DNA of 64,000 bases from Actinoallomurus bryophytorum (GTDB lineage: Bacteria; Actinomycetota; Actinomycetes; Streptosporangiales; Streptosporangiaceae): contig NZ_VFOZ01000001.1 of the NCBI RefSeq assembly GCF_006716425.1, positions 2,232,001-2,296,000 on the forward strand, given 5' to 3'. The notes under the pieces were generated by a model. That model ran no database searches. It saw nothing but the letters and a program-made list of their open reading frames with translations, and was not told the DNA's origin. This document shows, piece by piece, positions 33,529 through 42,169 of the stretch. Numbering within the stretch: position 1 is the first letter of the stretch; every line of letters starts with the position of its first letter. A program made the translations under genes and the position numbers.

Positions 33529-34742
33529 GTCGATGCTCCGGCCGGCTCCAGGATGGCCATGAGCCGTGCGAGGAAATCGAGATGCCAGCCGACGCTCAAG
33601 TCATCGGCGAGGATATGGAACGAACCTTTAGCGACAAACGGCTCATCGCAGTCGATGCGGATCCGGCGCCGCACCTCCCGCATCGCCCAGCGGTAGATCT
33701 CCTTGGCCGCGGCAACCTTCTCCGCTTCCGTCGCCTCAGAGCCGAGGTCATCTTCCATCTCGGCGAACAGGTCCTGCCACTCTTCGATGAGTCTGCGTTC
33801 GTACTGGCTGATCTCCCCCGGTCGGAGCAGGTTCTCATCCGACCAACGCGAGCGCTGCGTGAACGCCCGTATGTAGTCGCGAACTGCGATGGCCACTCGT
33901 CTGCTGCTGACGTCGATCAAGTCCAGCTGGCGGACGAACGTCATGTCCGCGTAGTCCGACGGATCGGGTTCCAGCACCGCGATATCTTCGTCGATCGGCA
34001 GGTTTTCCGGGCGGAACTGGTTGCGCAGGTCTGTGAATTGCTGGTCGAACTCCTCGGCTGTGATCGCGTCCATCTCATCTGTGCGTAGCTGGCGGATGGT
34101 GCGCTGATAGAACCAGCCTTCGAGCCGTTGCAGGAAGGGGCGCGCATACTGATGACCGACAGCGAGAACTACTCTCCGGAGCAGCAGGCCCTCCACTGCA
34201 TCGACGTCGGGGGCGTTTCCGATGACCTGAACGCGGGTGAGCATGCGACGCTTCTCGCCGCCTGAGAGCTTGTCGAAGGCTTCGTACGCCTTCTTGTTGT
34301 CCTTGCTTTTAGAGGCCTGCCTGGCCGCCACCAATGCCGCGAGCGCACGGTCCTCGTCCCGGGCGCCAGATTCAGCAGGCTGCAGGAGAGACCCGGCGGA
34401 ATCGACCGGTAGGTCAGCCGTCGTCAGGAGGAACAGATCCGTCTCCTCAAGATCGACTCGCTTGTTGGTCACGGCGTCCGCCCAGATCCGCAGTGTCTTC
34501 CACAGGTCCGTGCTGGAGTCCGTCATCCTGACGCCCTCTGCGCGATGCTTGAGCTGGTACAGGATTCTGCCGCCTTCGACGATCTCCTCGACGTCATCGC
34601 CGGCCTCAATCGCAATGCACCAGTCGAACCCGCGACCGTGGCGTTCAACGCACGAATACAGCGCCCTCCGCAGCTGATACACGTAGCCGACCGCAGACGC
34701 CGATGCCTCGAACCGATCTGCCCCATCTCCGCCGTCCGCCAT
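33525..34742 (-). CDS. ABC-3C effector with PD-(D/E)xK-like nuclease N-terminus and ABC-3C CTD
   Basis: A 405-aa protein. Start at ATG 34742 with GGGGA 6 nt upstream; a GTG eight codons earlier is the alternative. N-terminal ~110 residues look like a DUF4297/Cap4-type restriction-endonuclease fold: GYVYQLRRALY, IEAGDDVEEI and ILYQLKHR supply the E, DD and QxK residues. A helical middle (DKLSGGEKRRMLTRVQVIG) leads to the ABC-3C C-terminal domain, which ends FLARLMAILEPAG. First gene of the leftward three-gene operon. Likely DNA-degrading effector of phage or plasmid defence. Confidence 0.82.
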   Translation of the reverse strand: MADGGDGADRFEASASAVGYVYQLRRALYSCVERHGRGFDWCIAIEAGDDVEEIVEGGRILYQLKHRAEGVRMTDSSTDLWKTLRIWADAVTNKRVDLEETDLFLLTTADLPVDSAGSLLQPAESGARDEDRALAALVAARQASKSKDNKKAYEAFDKLSGGEKRRMLTRVQVIGNAPDVDAVEGLLLRRVVLAVGHQYARPFLQRLEGWFYQRTIRQLRTDEMDAITAEEFDQQFTDLRNQFRPENLPIDEDIAVLEPDPSDYADMTFVRQLDLIDVSSRRVAIAVRDYIRAFTQRSRWSDENLLRPGEISQYERRLIEEWQDLFAEMEDDLGSEATEAEKVAAAKEIYRWAMREVRRRIRIDCDEPFVAKGSFHILADDLSVGWHLDFLARLMAILEPAGAST

Positions 34743-34769
34743 GTGTTCCCCTGAGTCCAACGCCACTCA

Positions 34770-34781
34770 CGTTACGTAACG
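34770..34781. promoter_or_regulatory. 12-bp palindrome CGTTACGTAACG upstream of ABC-3C
   Basis: A perfect palindrome 28 nt ahead of the ABC-3C effector start and between divergent genes. A regulator bound here could repress the operon. No regulator gene is adjacent. Confidence 0.45.
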
Positions 34782-34808
34782 CTGATCCTTGCACGATCGA
34801 CATGTCGC

Positions 34809-35870
34809 ATGGCACCCCTCGTCAGCCAGCGATCCCCATCACATGTAGAGGGACGCCTGTCCCACTCGGACCGTTGTCAGGACATCGGTGTGCGACTCGG
34901 TTCGCTTGACGAAGATCTGCGTCGCGCTCACCCTGAACTGGTGACGCGTCGGGTAATCGCGGAGTTGCTGCGTGAGGCAGCTGCTGCCCGTGAGCGGGTC
35001 GTCGATGACCACATGTTCGCCGTCTATGGGCAGGGCGGGATCTATCCTGCGACGTTCCGCCTGCAGTTATTCACAACCCCGGGTGCCCGTCCGGTTGCCG
35101 TGGCGATCCAGGCCACCAACGAAGGACCCAGCCTGGCCAACGCCGGGGAGCACTACGCCGAGGCGGTCTGGCAGCAACACTGCCCAGACGAGAACCGGCC
35201 ACCGATTTGGATCGAACGGTTCCTGTTGCCGCCGTACGACGACTTCAACTTGATCACCTTGCGAAGCGGCGAGGAGCCTGACCAGCTTCGCCGTTCTCGC
35301 CATACGCCGATCACCGTGGAAGAGATCTGCGAGCTGGTCGGCGGCTTAATTGGTACCGGACGGGGTGAGGGGTTTCGTTCCGCGACCACTCGAGCCGACC
35401 GAGGAGATCCGCTACTGCGCGCAGTTCGTGGTGCGGCTGCCACGTCCGTCTCCGTTCCGTCAGCCTGACTGCATGACCATCGGGACACCGTGGTGGCGAC
35501 GCCTCTGCCGACAGATCGTTCCTCGACATGGCGGATCAGCGTGCTGTTGGTATCACCAGGGCGACTGGCACACCGTCTCCAAGACAGCGATCCGTTTGAT
35601 GCGCCAAGCGGAGCGCGCCGGCGTGGCCACCGATGATCTGGACACCCACATCATCGCCGAGGCCAACGCCATGGGGTCAGCCCGTGGGAGCTGAAGGCAA
35701 TGAGCACCCTGGTGTGCAGCGGCACGGCGATCCAGCTCGAAGACGGTGAGGCGGGCCTGGACTACATCAATGGCCAGCATCGTGCCCAAGCGATGCTGGA
35801 CGCTGGCGTACGGCGCACGGTCGTCGTCCGCTGGGACTACCCCGATTTCACACCCGATCCGGGCTGGCCT
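34809..35870 (+). pseudogene. frameshifted hypothetical gene
   Basis: Three segments in different frames read as one protein. Frame one (34809 to ~35370) has ATFRLQLFTTPGARPVAVAIQ and WIERFLLPPYDDFNL. Frame two (~35370-35680) continues with VPRPLEPTEEIRYCAQF and DWHTVSKTAIRLMRQAERA. Frame three (from ~35677) has VSPWELKAMSTLVCSGTA and GLDYINGQHRAQAMLDAGV. The joins are smooth, so at least two indels broke one gene. Function unknown; the INGQHRAQAMLDAG motif recurs in uncharacterised actinobacterial proteins. Confidence 0.6.
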
Positions 35871-36262
35871 CGCCCTCGTGGCCCTCACGATGATCCTCAT
35901 TCCCCGGGGGATCTCGTCAGCGACCATTATCCTGACCGACCGTCACCAGCACGATGGCGCCATGGCCACCGAACGTCGGGTCCGTGACATGGCCATCCGG
36001 GAGTCGGGCTTAGCGAGATCCTTCACTCGGACCCATCCTCCGCCGCCTGCAGTCGATAGCTCGTCGACAACATCCGTGCCTCGTGGAACGAGCATGAACT
36101 CCAGCACACGTAGCATCTTGTCCACTTTTCCAACAGCATGAAAGATGTCGCGCGACCGAGCCCTGCATGGTCGGTGGCCTGTGGGTGCCCAGAATTCGGC
36201 CACTCCTGTGACCTGGGACTTCTCTTTTGGCGTACAACCGCAAGCCGGACGCTGCGGGATCC
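35871..36262. other. decayed interval
   Basis: About 390 bases between the frameshifted gene and the transposase remnant. No gene, RBS or repeat recognised. Confidence 0.35.
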
Positions 36263-36590
36263 ATGTTCATGGCTTTGCGGCTGGCCTATCTGATCTTCAT
36301 CAGGCTTTCGGTGCGCTGGCTCTGCTCTTACGTTCGGACATGTCCAAGGAGGCCCGAGATTCTTGTGCTGCGGCACCGGCTGGCGGTGTTGCGCCGACAG
36401 GTCGCCCGACCCAGACCGTCGTGGGCCAATCGAGCTCTGATCTCCGCCCTGGCGCGGCTTTCGAAACCACGCCGGGTCGGACTGTTTCCACGCCCGGCAC
36501 GCTGCTGCGCTGGCATGCCGATCTAGTGAGGCGGCGCTGGACCTACAAGCGCGCGACACCAGGCCGCCCGCCGACAGGGCCAGCGATCTG
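36263..36590 (+). mobile_element. transposase/integrase N-terminal remnant
   Basis: Translates to ALRLAYLIFIRLSVRWLC, EILVLRHRLAVLRRQVARP and, after a frame change near 36480, TPGTLLRWHADLVRRRWTYK. This is the characteristic N-terminus of integrase-core transposases common in Thermomonosporaceae and Streptosporangiaceae. The catalytic DDE part is absent and at least two frameshifts are present. No terminal inverted repeats seen. Confidence 0.7.
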
Positions 36591-36710
36591 CACGTTGGCG
36601 GCCTTCTCAGCGGTCGAGGAGATGCACCTCCACGGCCTAACCCGTACCTTTCGACCATCCGCACGCCAACCAGCGTCCGTGAGCTGCGCAAACGCGGGTA
36701 GCGTCAATGC

Positions 36711-36917
36711 ATGGACCGGGAAGACTCCTGGGCCGCGCTGCTCCAGACGATGAGCGATGAGCGGGTCATCGCATGGGCTGAGCTGACAGACGAGCAGCTC
36801 GACAAAATCGCTGCCGAGTTCACCGAGGATTTGCCTGTCGACGATCCGATGATCACTGCGGTACGAGACCGGCTGCGCCGGCTCCGCGACCTCGCCCGCG
36901 ACGTACACACTCGCTAA
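36711..36917 (+). CDS. small acidic hypothetical protein
   Basis: A 68-aa acidic, helical protein: MDREDSWAALLQTMSDERV, then TDEQLDKIAAEFTEDLP and a charged C-terminal helix (RDRLRRLRDLARDVHT). It precedes another small ORF by 12 nt. Amphipathic helices and coherent composition suggest a real gene of mobile-element origin. Not identified. Confidence 0.5.
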   Translation: MDREDSWAALLQTMSDERVIAWAELTDEQLDKIAAEFTEDLPVDDPMITAVRDRLRRLRDLARDVHTR

Positions 36918-36929
36918 TATGTTCGAATT

Positions 36930-37172
36930 GTGCGAGAAGGGGTATGGTTCGCGCCGGTCGTCCGCCTCAAGCGGTCCGGCAGGTACGCGTTCCTGCTGGC
37001 CTGGAAACGCGACAAGCACGGCAAGTGGCGTGGGCACGTCGCGTGGCTCGTCCGCGAGCAGGTCCTGTGGTCGGGCGTGGACGTGTGGATGCGGGCCGAA
37101 GACCTCGAGCAGGTCAGGGATCAGGATTACCGGCGGGTGCCACGCCGGTTCGACGACGACTCCCCCTTCTGA
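36930..37172 (+). CDS. small basic hypothetical protein
   Basis: An 80-aa, tryptophan-rich beta protein starting at GTG: VWFAPVVRLKRSGRYAFLLA, WRGHVAWLVREQVLWSGV and a C-terminal RRVPRRFDDDSPF. It pairs with the preceding acidic small protein. No family recognised; no membrane or signal segment. Confidence 0.5.
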   Translation: MREGVWFAPVVRLKRSGRYAFLLAWKRDKHGKWRGHVAWLVREQVLWSGVDVWMRAEDLEQVRDQDYRRVPRRFDDDSPF

Positions 37173-37669
37173 CTCCCCGGCGCCGCTCTGTAGCTGTGCT
37201 TGGTGACCGTCGTACGGCCACGTCACCCGGATGACCACCACATCGCGGGCAACGAGATCGGCACCTAGACCGGACCAGGCAGAGATCAGCCGACGCGCCG
37301 GCCGCCAGCCCGTGAACACCAGCTAAGCAATCCGGTGATGGGCCCGCCCGCGAGCCCGAAGGTGCGGCCGGCCTCGAGCCTGCGGCGCCCCCGAGGGCTC
37401 TTCAGCGGGGCAGATCCAGCCGTGCGGGTTCTGGTCACCGGATGGCGAGCCAGACGACCAAACACCAGATGGGAAGCAGCATCACAAGCGCCTCAGCGAG
37501 AAGAACAACGTGAAGATGAGGTGGTTCAAGCGGGTGATGTCCAACGGCCACAGCTGTGCAGGATCAGGTCGCTACCCGACAGGGCGCGGCCGAGGTGTAA
37601 CGGCCGGTCGGTGTTGGTGTGCAGGTAACGGATCAGGGCCGCCTGCCAGGTGTGCACTTGGTCGGGGGG
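37173..37669. other. intergenic interval, no gene recognised
   Basis: About 500 bases downstream of both the small-gene pair and the leftward lipoprotein gene. No terminator or coding signal stands out. Confidence 0.35.
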
Positions 37670-38290
37670 CTATTTCCCGCTCCAGCAGGCCAGCACATCG
37701 GTCGCGAGTGTGTAGGCGATGTCGGTGCGCGGGTCGTTGGCCGGGCCGGTGTGGTGGTGGGGTAGGGCCGTGGCGTCCACCTGGAGTGTTTTGTTGTCCT
37801 TGAGGAAGATGGCGTTGCCGTCGGTCTGGTAGGCGGGCATGCCGAGGTTGTACATCCCGGCCAGCAGGCGGGTGGCACCGAGATGCTGGCCCTGTGCACT
37901 GAAGTAGCGGTGAGCGGAGGTCGGGTCGGGCGATTCCTTTACTGAGAACACCAGTTTTCCGGTCGGGAGTCGGTAGGTGCAGGTGTAGAGGTGGTCGGCC
38001 CAGGAGCTGGTTGTCGGTGGGGATTTGTGCAGTGCGAGGAGCTTGGTGACGGCGGTGCGGATCTCCGCGGAACACACCATCCGGGCTGAGGCTGACGGGC
38101 CGGTGGCGGCCTCCGGGGTCATGCCGGGCATGGACATGCCTGGGGGCATGGACATGCCGGGAGACATGGGCGTGGCGGTCGGTGTCGTGTGGCTGACCGG
38201 ATGGTGTGCGGGGGGGTGCGCCGTCGTGCAGCCCACTACGAGAAGCGGCACTACGGCGATTAGGCCGAGTTGGAGTTTGTGGCTGGTCAT
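37670..38290 (-). CDS. lipoprotein, unknown function
   Basis: A 206-aa protein starting at ATG 38290. It has a lipoprotein signal, GLIAVVPLLVVGCTT, with the lipobox Cys at ~20, then a His/Pro/Met-rich segment (PMSPGMSMPPGMSMPGM, ~40-58) that could bind metal. The folded C-terminal part has three more Cys (MVCSAEI, YTCTYRLP, LACWSG). A beta domain with FLKDNKTLQVDA closes it. It lies next to a class F sortase gene on the same strand. Confidence 0.75.
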   Translation of the reverse strand: MTSHKLQLGLIAVVPLLVVGCTTAHPPAHHPVSHTTPTATPMSPGMSMPPGMSMPGMTPEAATGPSASARMVCSAEIRTAVTKLLALHKSPPTTSSWADHLYTCTYRLPTGKLVFSVKESPDPTSAHRYFSAQGQHLGATRLLAGMYNLGMPAYQTDGNAIFLKDNKTLQVDATALPHHHTGPANDPRTDIAYTLATDVLACWSGK

Positions 38291-38359
38291 GATGTTCCGA
38301 TCTGCGTCTTGGCCACGGTCTGCCTGCGCCCCGGCAGGTGACACGCATGGCTGTCTTCT

Positions 38360-39058
38360 TCAGGAGGCGGGATGGGTGCTGATCAGGGATGCGAACACCA
38401 CGATGTTGTCGGTGTAGTGGCCGCTGGTGGCGTCGAACCGGCCGCCGCATGTGATCAGCCGCAGTGATGGGCTGTCGGTGTCGCCGTAGACGGCGGCGGC
38501 GGGAAACGTGCTCTTGGCGTACCGGCGCACCCCCTCGACGCCGAATACCGCGACCCGGTGGTCGGTGCGGGTGACGCTGATGCGGTCGCCGGGTCGCAGA
38601 GCGCCGAGCCGGAAGAACACTGATGGTCCCGACCTCGCGGAATCCACGTGGCCTTCGATGATCGCTGTCCCGGGTTGGCCGGGTGCCGGTGACCCGGTGT
38701 ACCAGGCGGCCTTGTTGTAATCGGGTCCGGGCCGGGGTGCTTGGAGGCTGCCGTCCGCCTGAAGGCCGACGGTGAAGATCGCCGATGTCACGCTGATCGC
38801 CGGGACGGTGATCGAGGCAGGCACGGCGTACCCCAACCCCGGTGCTCGCGAGGCGGACGCATGGGCTGGGGTGGGCGACACGACCTGCGGGGTGTTGGTG
38901 CCTGCGGCCGCGGGCGGTGGTTGGGGGGCGTGCTGCTGGGAAGCGACCGCGATTCCGATCGCGGTCGCACCGCCGGCGGTCAAGACCGCGGCGGCCGCCA
39001 AGGCGATCGTGCCCCGGCGGCCACCTGGGGTCAGTACCGCCCGCATGCGGGTGGCCAT
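38360..39058 (-). CDS. class F sortase
   Basis: A 232-aa membrane-anchored transpeptidase. The N-terminal helix is at ~17-38 (TIALAAAAVLTAGGATAIGI), then a Pro-rich spacer and the sortase beta-barrel starting at SITVPAISVTSAIF. Catalytic His in IIEGHVDS (~136), catalytic Cys in LITCGGRFD (~203), with the conserved Arg three residues on. Class F sortases are typical of actinobacteria and attach secreted proteins to peptidoglycan or act in pili. The likely substrate gene lies 15 nt upstream (39074-39826). Confidence 0.88.
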   Translation of the reverse strand: MATRMRAVLTPGGRRGTIALAAAAVLTAGGATAIGIAVASQQHAPQPPPAAAGTNTPQVVSPTPAHASASRAPGLGYAVPASITVPAISVTSAIFTVGLQADGSLQAPRPGPDYNKAAWYTGSPAPGQPGTAIIEGHVDSARSGPSVFFRLGALRPGDRISVTRTDHRVAVFGVEGVRRYAKSTFPAAAVYGDTDSPSLRLITCGGRFDATSGHYTDNIVVFASLISTHPAS

Positions 39059-39073
39059 GACGTAATCCTCGGG

Positions 39074-39826
39074 TCAGCCGACTGAGCCGGCGCGCCTGCG
39101 CACCACCACGGCGCCCGCTGCCGCTGCCAGCAGTCCGCCGCCCAGGCCGAACAGGGCCAGGTTCTGGACACCGGAGGTGGATCCGCCGCCTGTGGAAGCC
39201 CCGCTGTTGGGCATCGCGGTCAGGGGCCCGCACAGGACCGGTGACGTAGCGGCGAGCGGCAGCGTGGGAACGAGTTCGCTTTTCTCGCCTTGGGCTTTCT
39301 TGCTGAGCGTCGTCGGGTCCAGGCCATGCACGACCACGACGCCCTTACCGGAGGTCAGCGACGACATCGTCGCCGAGTCGAGGGTGAACGTGCGGTGATA
39401 GGTGCCATCTGCGCCGGCGGGGAAGCGGGTCAGCGCCGTCCCGGACTTGGCGCTCGTGTCACCGGTGGTCGTCAGTGACGTACCGATCGGCCCATAGGCC
39501 GGCTGGCCCTCGGCGGTGTTGACGACACCGTCGTTGTTGGTGTCGGCCGACGTGGTCGGGCACTTGCCGTTGCCGTTGATGTGGATGTGCTGGACGTGCG
39601 GGTACGGCTTCTTCATGAATGTTGAGGCCAGACCGGAAAAGTGCTCGGTCACCGTGGCCTGGTCGCCGTGCAACTCCACGGTGATGCGCCCGGACCCCGT
39701 GGAGTGGTTCAGCGGGTTGAGCATCGCCTGATACGTCGACGCGCCCGACTGGGCGTTCGCGACCGCAGGAAACGCCAACGGCAACGCAGCCGCCAGCGGA
39801 ACCAGAACACGCAATGGCTTTCTCAT
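39074..39826 (-). CDS. secreted CHRD-like protein with C-terminal membrane anchor
   Basis: A 250-aa protein. Start at ATG 39826, followed by a signal peptide (RVLVPLAAALPLAFPAVANA). The body contains the repeated strands and ITVELHGDQATVTEHFSGL, VQHIHINGNGKC and VVVVHGLDP, which resemble CHRD/superoxide-dismutase-like domains. The C-terminus has a Gly/Ser/Thr linker, a hydrophobic helix (LALFGLGGGLLAAAAGAVVV) and a basic tail, like a sortase substrate, but no LPxTG-type signal is obvious. It sits directly upstream of the sortase gene. Confidence 0.75.
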   Translation of the reverse strand: MRKPLRVLVPLAAALPLAFPAVANAQSGASTYQAMLNPLNHSTGSGRITVELHGDQATVTEHFSGLASTFMKKPYPHVQHIHINGNGKCPTTSADTNNDGVVNTAEGQPAYGPIGTSLTTTGDTSAKSGTALTRFPAGADGTYHRTFTLDSATMSSLTSGKGVVVVHGLDPTTLSKKAQGEKSELVPTLPLAATSPVLCGPLTAMPNSGASTGGGSTSGVQNLALFGLGGGLLAAAAGAVVVRRRAGSVG

Positions 39827-40284
39827 CAATCGAGCCCTTTCACTCGCTGAGAGATCGCCTGACGGGGTCCGGGCCAGGAAATCCATGCCCGCCATCTGGC
39901 TGGGCTCTACTGAGTGTTCGGCACCGTCCCTTCCCCGGATGGGTCACGACCAGAATTTCCGCAAAAAGCTCCCATACCACCTGTAAACGATGCGCTCGGC
40001 TTCCATGACCACCCGACAACAGCGGGCTCAGCGCTCGCCCAAGGCTAATAACAGACCGCAGATATCAGTCACACAGGGTAATCGGGAACGGCAGAGCGGA
40101 ATCAGGTGGAGGGCCTGGGCGGGCAGCATACGCTGCGGAACTCCTCGACCGAATCCTCATCCTGGACGCACACCTGCGCAGTCCTCACCGAATACGCGAC
40201 CTATTCCAACCGGCACCGACAATTCCGGGCCCTAGACACGCTAGCTGGGTCCGTCCAGCGTTGTTCTTACAGTCCCCGCCAGCT
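39827..40284. other. intergenic interval
   Basis: About 460 bases with moderate GC between two leftward transcription units. No gene or clear terminator recognised. Confidence 0.35.
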
Positions 40285-41019
40285 CTATCGGGTGGGTTGT
40301 GGGTGGGTGAGGTCGGTGATGCTGTTGTCGCCGTCGATGAGGGCCAAGGCGACTTCGGTGAGTTTGCGGCCGTTGTCACGGGCGTAGCCGCGCAGGGTGG
40401 TGAACGCCTGGTCCATTGACAGGTCACGGCGTTCGGCGAGAAGGCCTTTGGCCTGTTCGATGATGATCCGGGTGTTCAACGCGGTCTGGAGTTGCTGGGA
40501 GAGCAGATTCTGTTCGCGGGCGGCGCGTTCGGACAGGATGCCGATCGTGGCGACGTCGGCAAAGGCCCGGCCCAGCGCGAGGGTGGTGTGGTTCAGGCCG
40601 GTGGGGTTGACGCTGAACAGGTTCAGGGCGCCGATGACGCGTTCCCGCAGGCGCATCGGCAGTGCGTGTACCGCGACGAAGCCCGCTTCGGCTGCCGCTG
40701 CGGCGAAGCGGGGCCATTGCTGCGGCTGCGCGGTCAGGTCGGTGCACGACACCGGTTCCCCCGTGGTGAAACAGTCCAGACAGGGGCCTTGTTCACTTTG
40801 CAGCTGGAACAACTCCAGCTGTTTGGCTTGCAGGGTGGATGCGGCGACGAGTTGCAGGCTGTCCTGCTGGTCGGTGAGCAAGATCCCGGCGGCGTCGACC
40901 TCCAGCAGGTCCGCACACCGTTCGGTGAGCGTGTGCAGGAACTCGATGACGTCGAAGTCGGCGACCAAGGTGTCGGCCAGTTCCACGAACACGCGCGATA
41001 GTTCCTGTTCGCGTGACAT
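40285..41019 (-). CDS. GAF-ANTAR domain regulator 1
   Basis: A 244-aa protein starting at ATG 41019 with GGAGG upstream. GAF domain at ~5-160 (DLLEVDAAGILLTDQ; ALPMRLRERVIGALNLF), then an ANTAR RNA-binding domain at ~170-235 (RIIIEQAKGLLAERRDLSMDQA). ANTAR proteins bind dual-hairpin RNA and promote antitermination. It has two Cys close together (GPCLDC) in the GAF domain, a possible redox or metal site. The second GAF-ANTAR gene is 69 nt upstream. Confidence 0.9.
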   Translation of the reverse strand: MSREQELSRVFVELADTLVADFDVIEFLHTLTERCADLLEVDAAGILLTDQQDSLQLVAASTLQAKQLELFQLQSEQGPCLDCFTTGEPVSCTDLTAQPQQWPRFAAAAAEAGFVAVHALPMRLRERVIGALNLFSVNPTGLNHTTLALGRAFADVATIGILSERAAREQNLLSQQLQTALNTRIIIEQAKGLLAERRDLSMDQAFTTLRGYARDNGRKLTEVALALIDGDNSITDLTHPQPTR

Positions 41020-41088
41020 TTCAACTCCTCCGTTCACCACATTCTCCTCTTCGCCGTCCCCCAGGTCGAGGGAGCCCAGCGTGGTCTG

Positions 41089-41817
41089 TCAGTCATCGTC
41101 TTCGCCGTCGAACCGCAGCTGACGGTCGACGACCAGCCGAGCGGTCTCGGTGATGCTCATTCCGTGGGCGAAGGCATAGGCGCGCAGCCGCAGCAGTGCC
41201 TCCTCCAGTCCGGCGTTGAGCTGGCCGGCGATCATTCCGGTGGCCTGATAGACCTCCACCTGTCCTCCGGACAGCCCTTCGGGGGGCAACGTCTGCTCGA
41301 GGTTCGACGTCTGATCAGTGTCGGAACGCGCCTGGCGCAGCACGAGTGTGAGCGCGGCGGAGGCGAAGGCCAGCGCGTCGGCGAGCTGCGCCGGCGTCAA
41401 CGGCCCCGGCCGCTTTCGGTACAGATCCAAGACACCGACCCGGATCGCCCCGACCTGCAGTGGAAATGCGAAAACCGCTCCAGCTCCGGCCAGGAGTGCC
41501 TCCGGTACGAACATCGGCCAGCGGACCGCGGCGTCATCTGCGGCCAGGTCGGGAGTCAACACCATCACCCGCTCCGTCCACGCCTGCACGCACGGTCCCT
41601 CACCCAACGTGAACTGGGCCTCATGCAGAACGCCCGAAACCTTGTCCGTCGCATGGATCAACAGACGCCGACTCACATCCTTTGCCAACCACAACGCGGC
41701 CCCATCCAGCCCCAACGCCGGTACGCAGGCAGCGCACACGCTCCCCGCCGACAAGGTCCCCCCGGCGACATATCTGGTGACCAGCTCCCAGATCCTGTCC
41801 ATCCGGCCCTCATCCAC
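41089..41817 (-). CDS. GAF-ANTAR domain regulator 2
   Basis: A 242-aa relative of the preceding gene, GTG start (an ATG five codons in is possible). GAF at ~10-150 with VCAACVPALGLDGAALWL and FTLGEGPCVQAW; the ANTAR part ~180-235 is divergent (EVYQATGMIAGQLNAGLEEA), lacking the basic QAKG core but keeping the helical pattern. Likely cytoplasmic sensor-regulator; RNA binding less certain. Confidence 0.85.
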   Translation of the reverse strand: MDEGRMDRIWELVTRYVAGGTLSAGSVCAACVPALGLDGAALWLAKDVSRRLLIHATDKVSGVLHEAQFTLGEGPCVQAWTERVMVLTPDLAADDAAVRWPMFVPEALLAGAGAVFAFPLQVGAIRVGVLDLYRKRPGPLTPAQLADALAFASAALTLVLRQARSDTDQTSNLEQTLPPEGLSGGQVEVYQATGMIAGQLNAGLEEALLRLRAYAFAHGMSITETARLVVDRQLRFDGEDDD

Positions 41818-42169
41818 GCCAGGGTCCCGCGTCCACCGTCATGATCCGCTCACCGTATGCCAGCTCTCAACTCATCCGTCCGCCGATCGCAGGTCGCGAC
41901 GGCCCGTCAGAGGGTCTCGCTGGCGATTTTGTCCAAATACCGGCATGCGCTTCGGGCCGTGCCGGACTCACCGGAAGTCATACGGCCTCCCCCATCGTGG
42001 CCGGGTAATGGCCGATTAAACTCCCTTCACTCAACCTCCGCTCGCTTCGCGCGGAAACAAGCAACCCAAGCAAGCCTCATCACTCGGCCTGATCGTCGTC
42101 GCAGGGCGGGGTCACCTTTCGGGACGGATTGGACAGTCACTCTCAGGCCCCGCCCCACCGACTCAGTGT
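41818..42169. other. intergenic interval
   Basis: About 350 bases between two leftward genes. It could contain the RNA target of the ANTAR proteins; I could not make out a convincing pair of hexaloop hairpins. Confidence 0.3.

Noticed and set aside
37572-39233. 553-codon minus-strand frame
   Set aside because: Runs through the lipoprotein and sortase genes in another frame; Arg/Pro/His-rich composition typical of a shadow frame.
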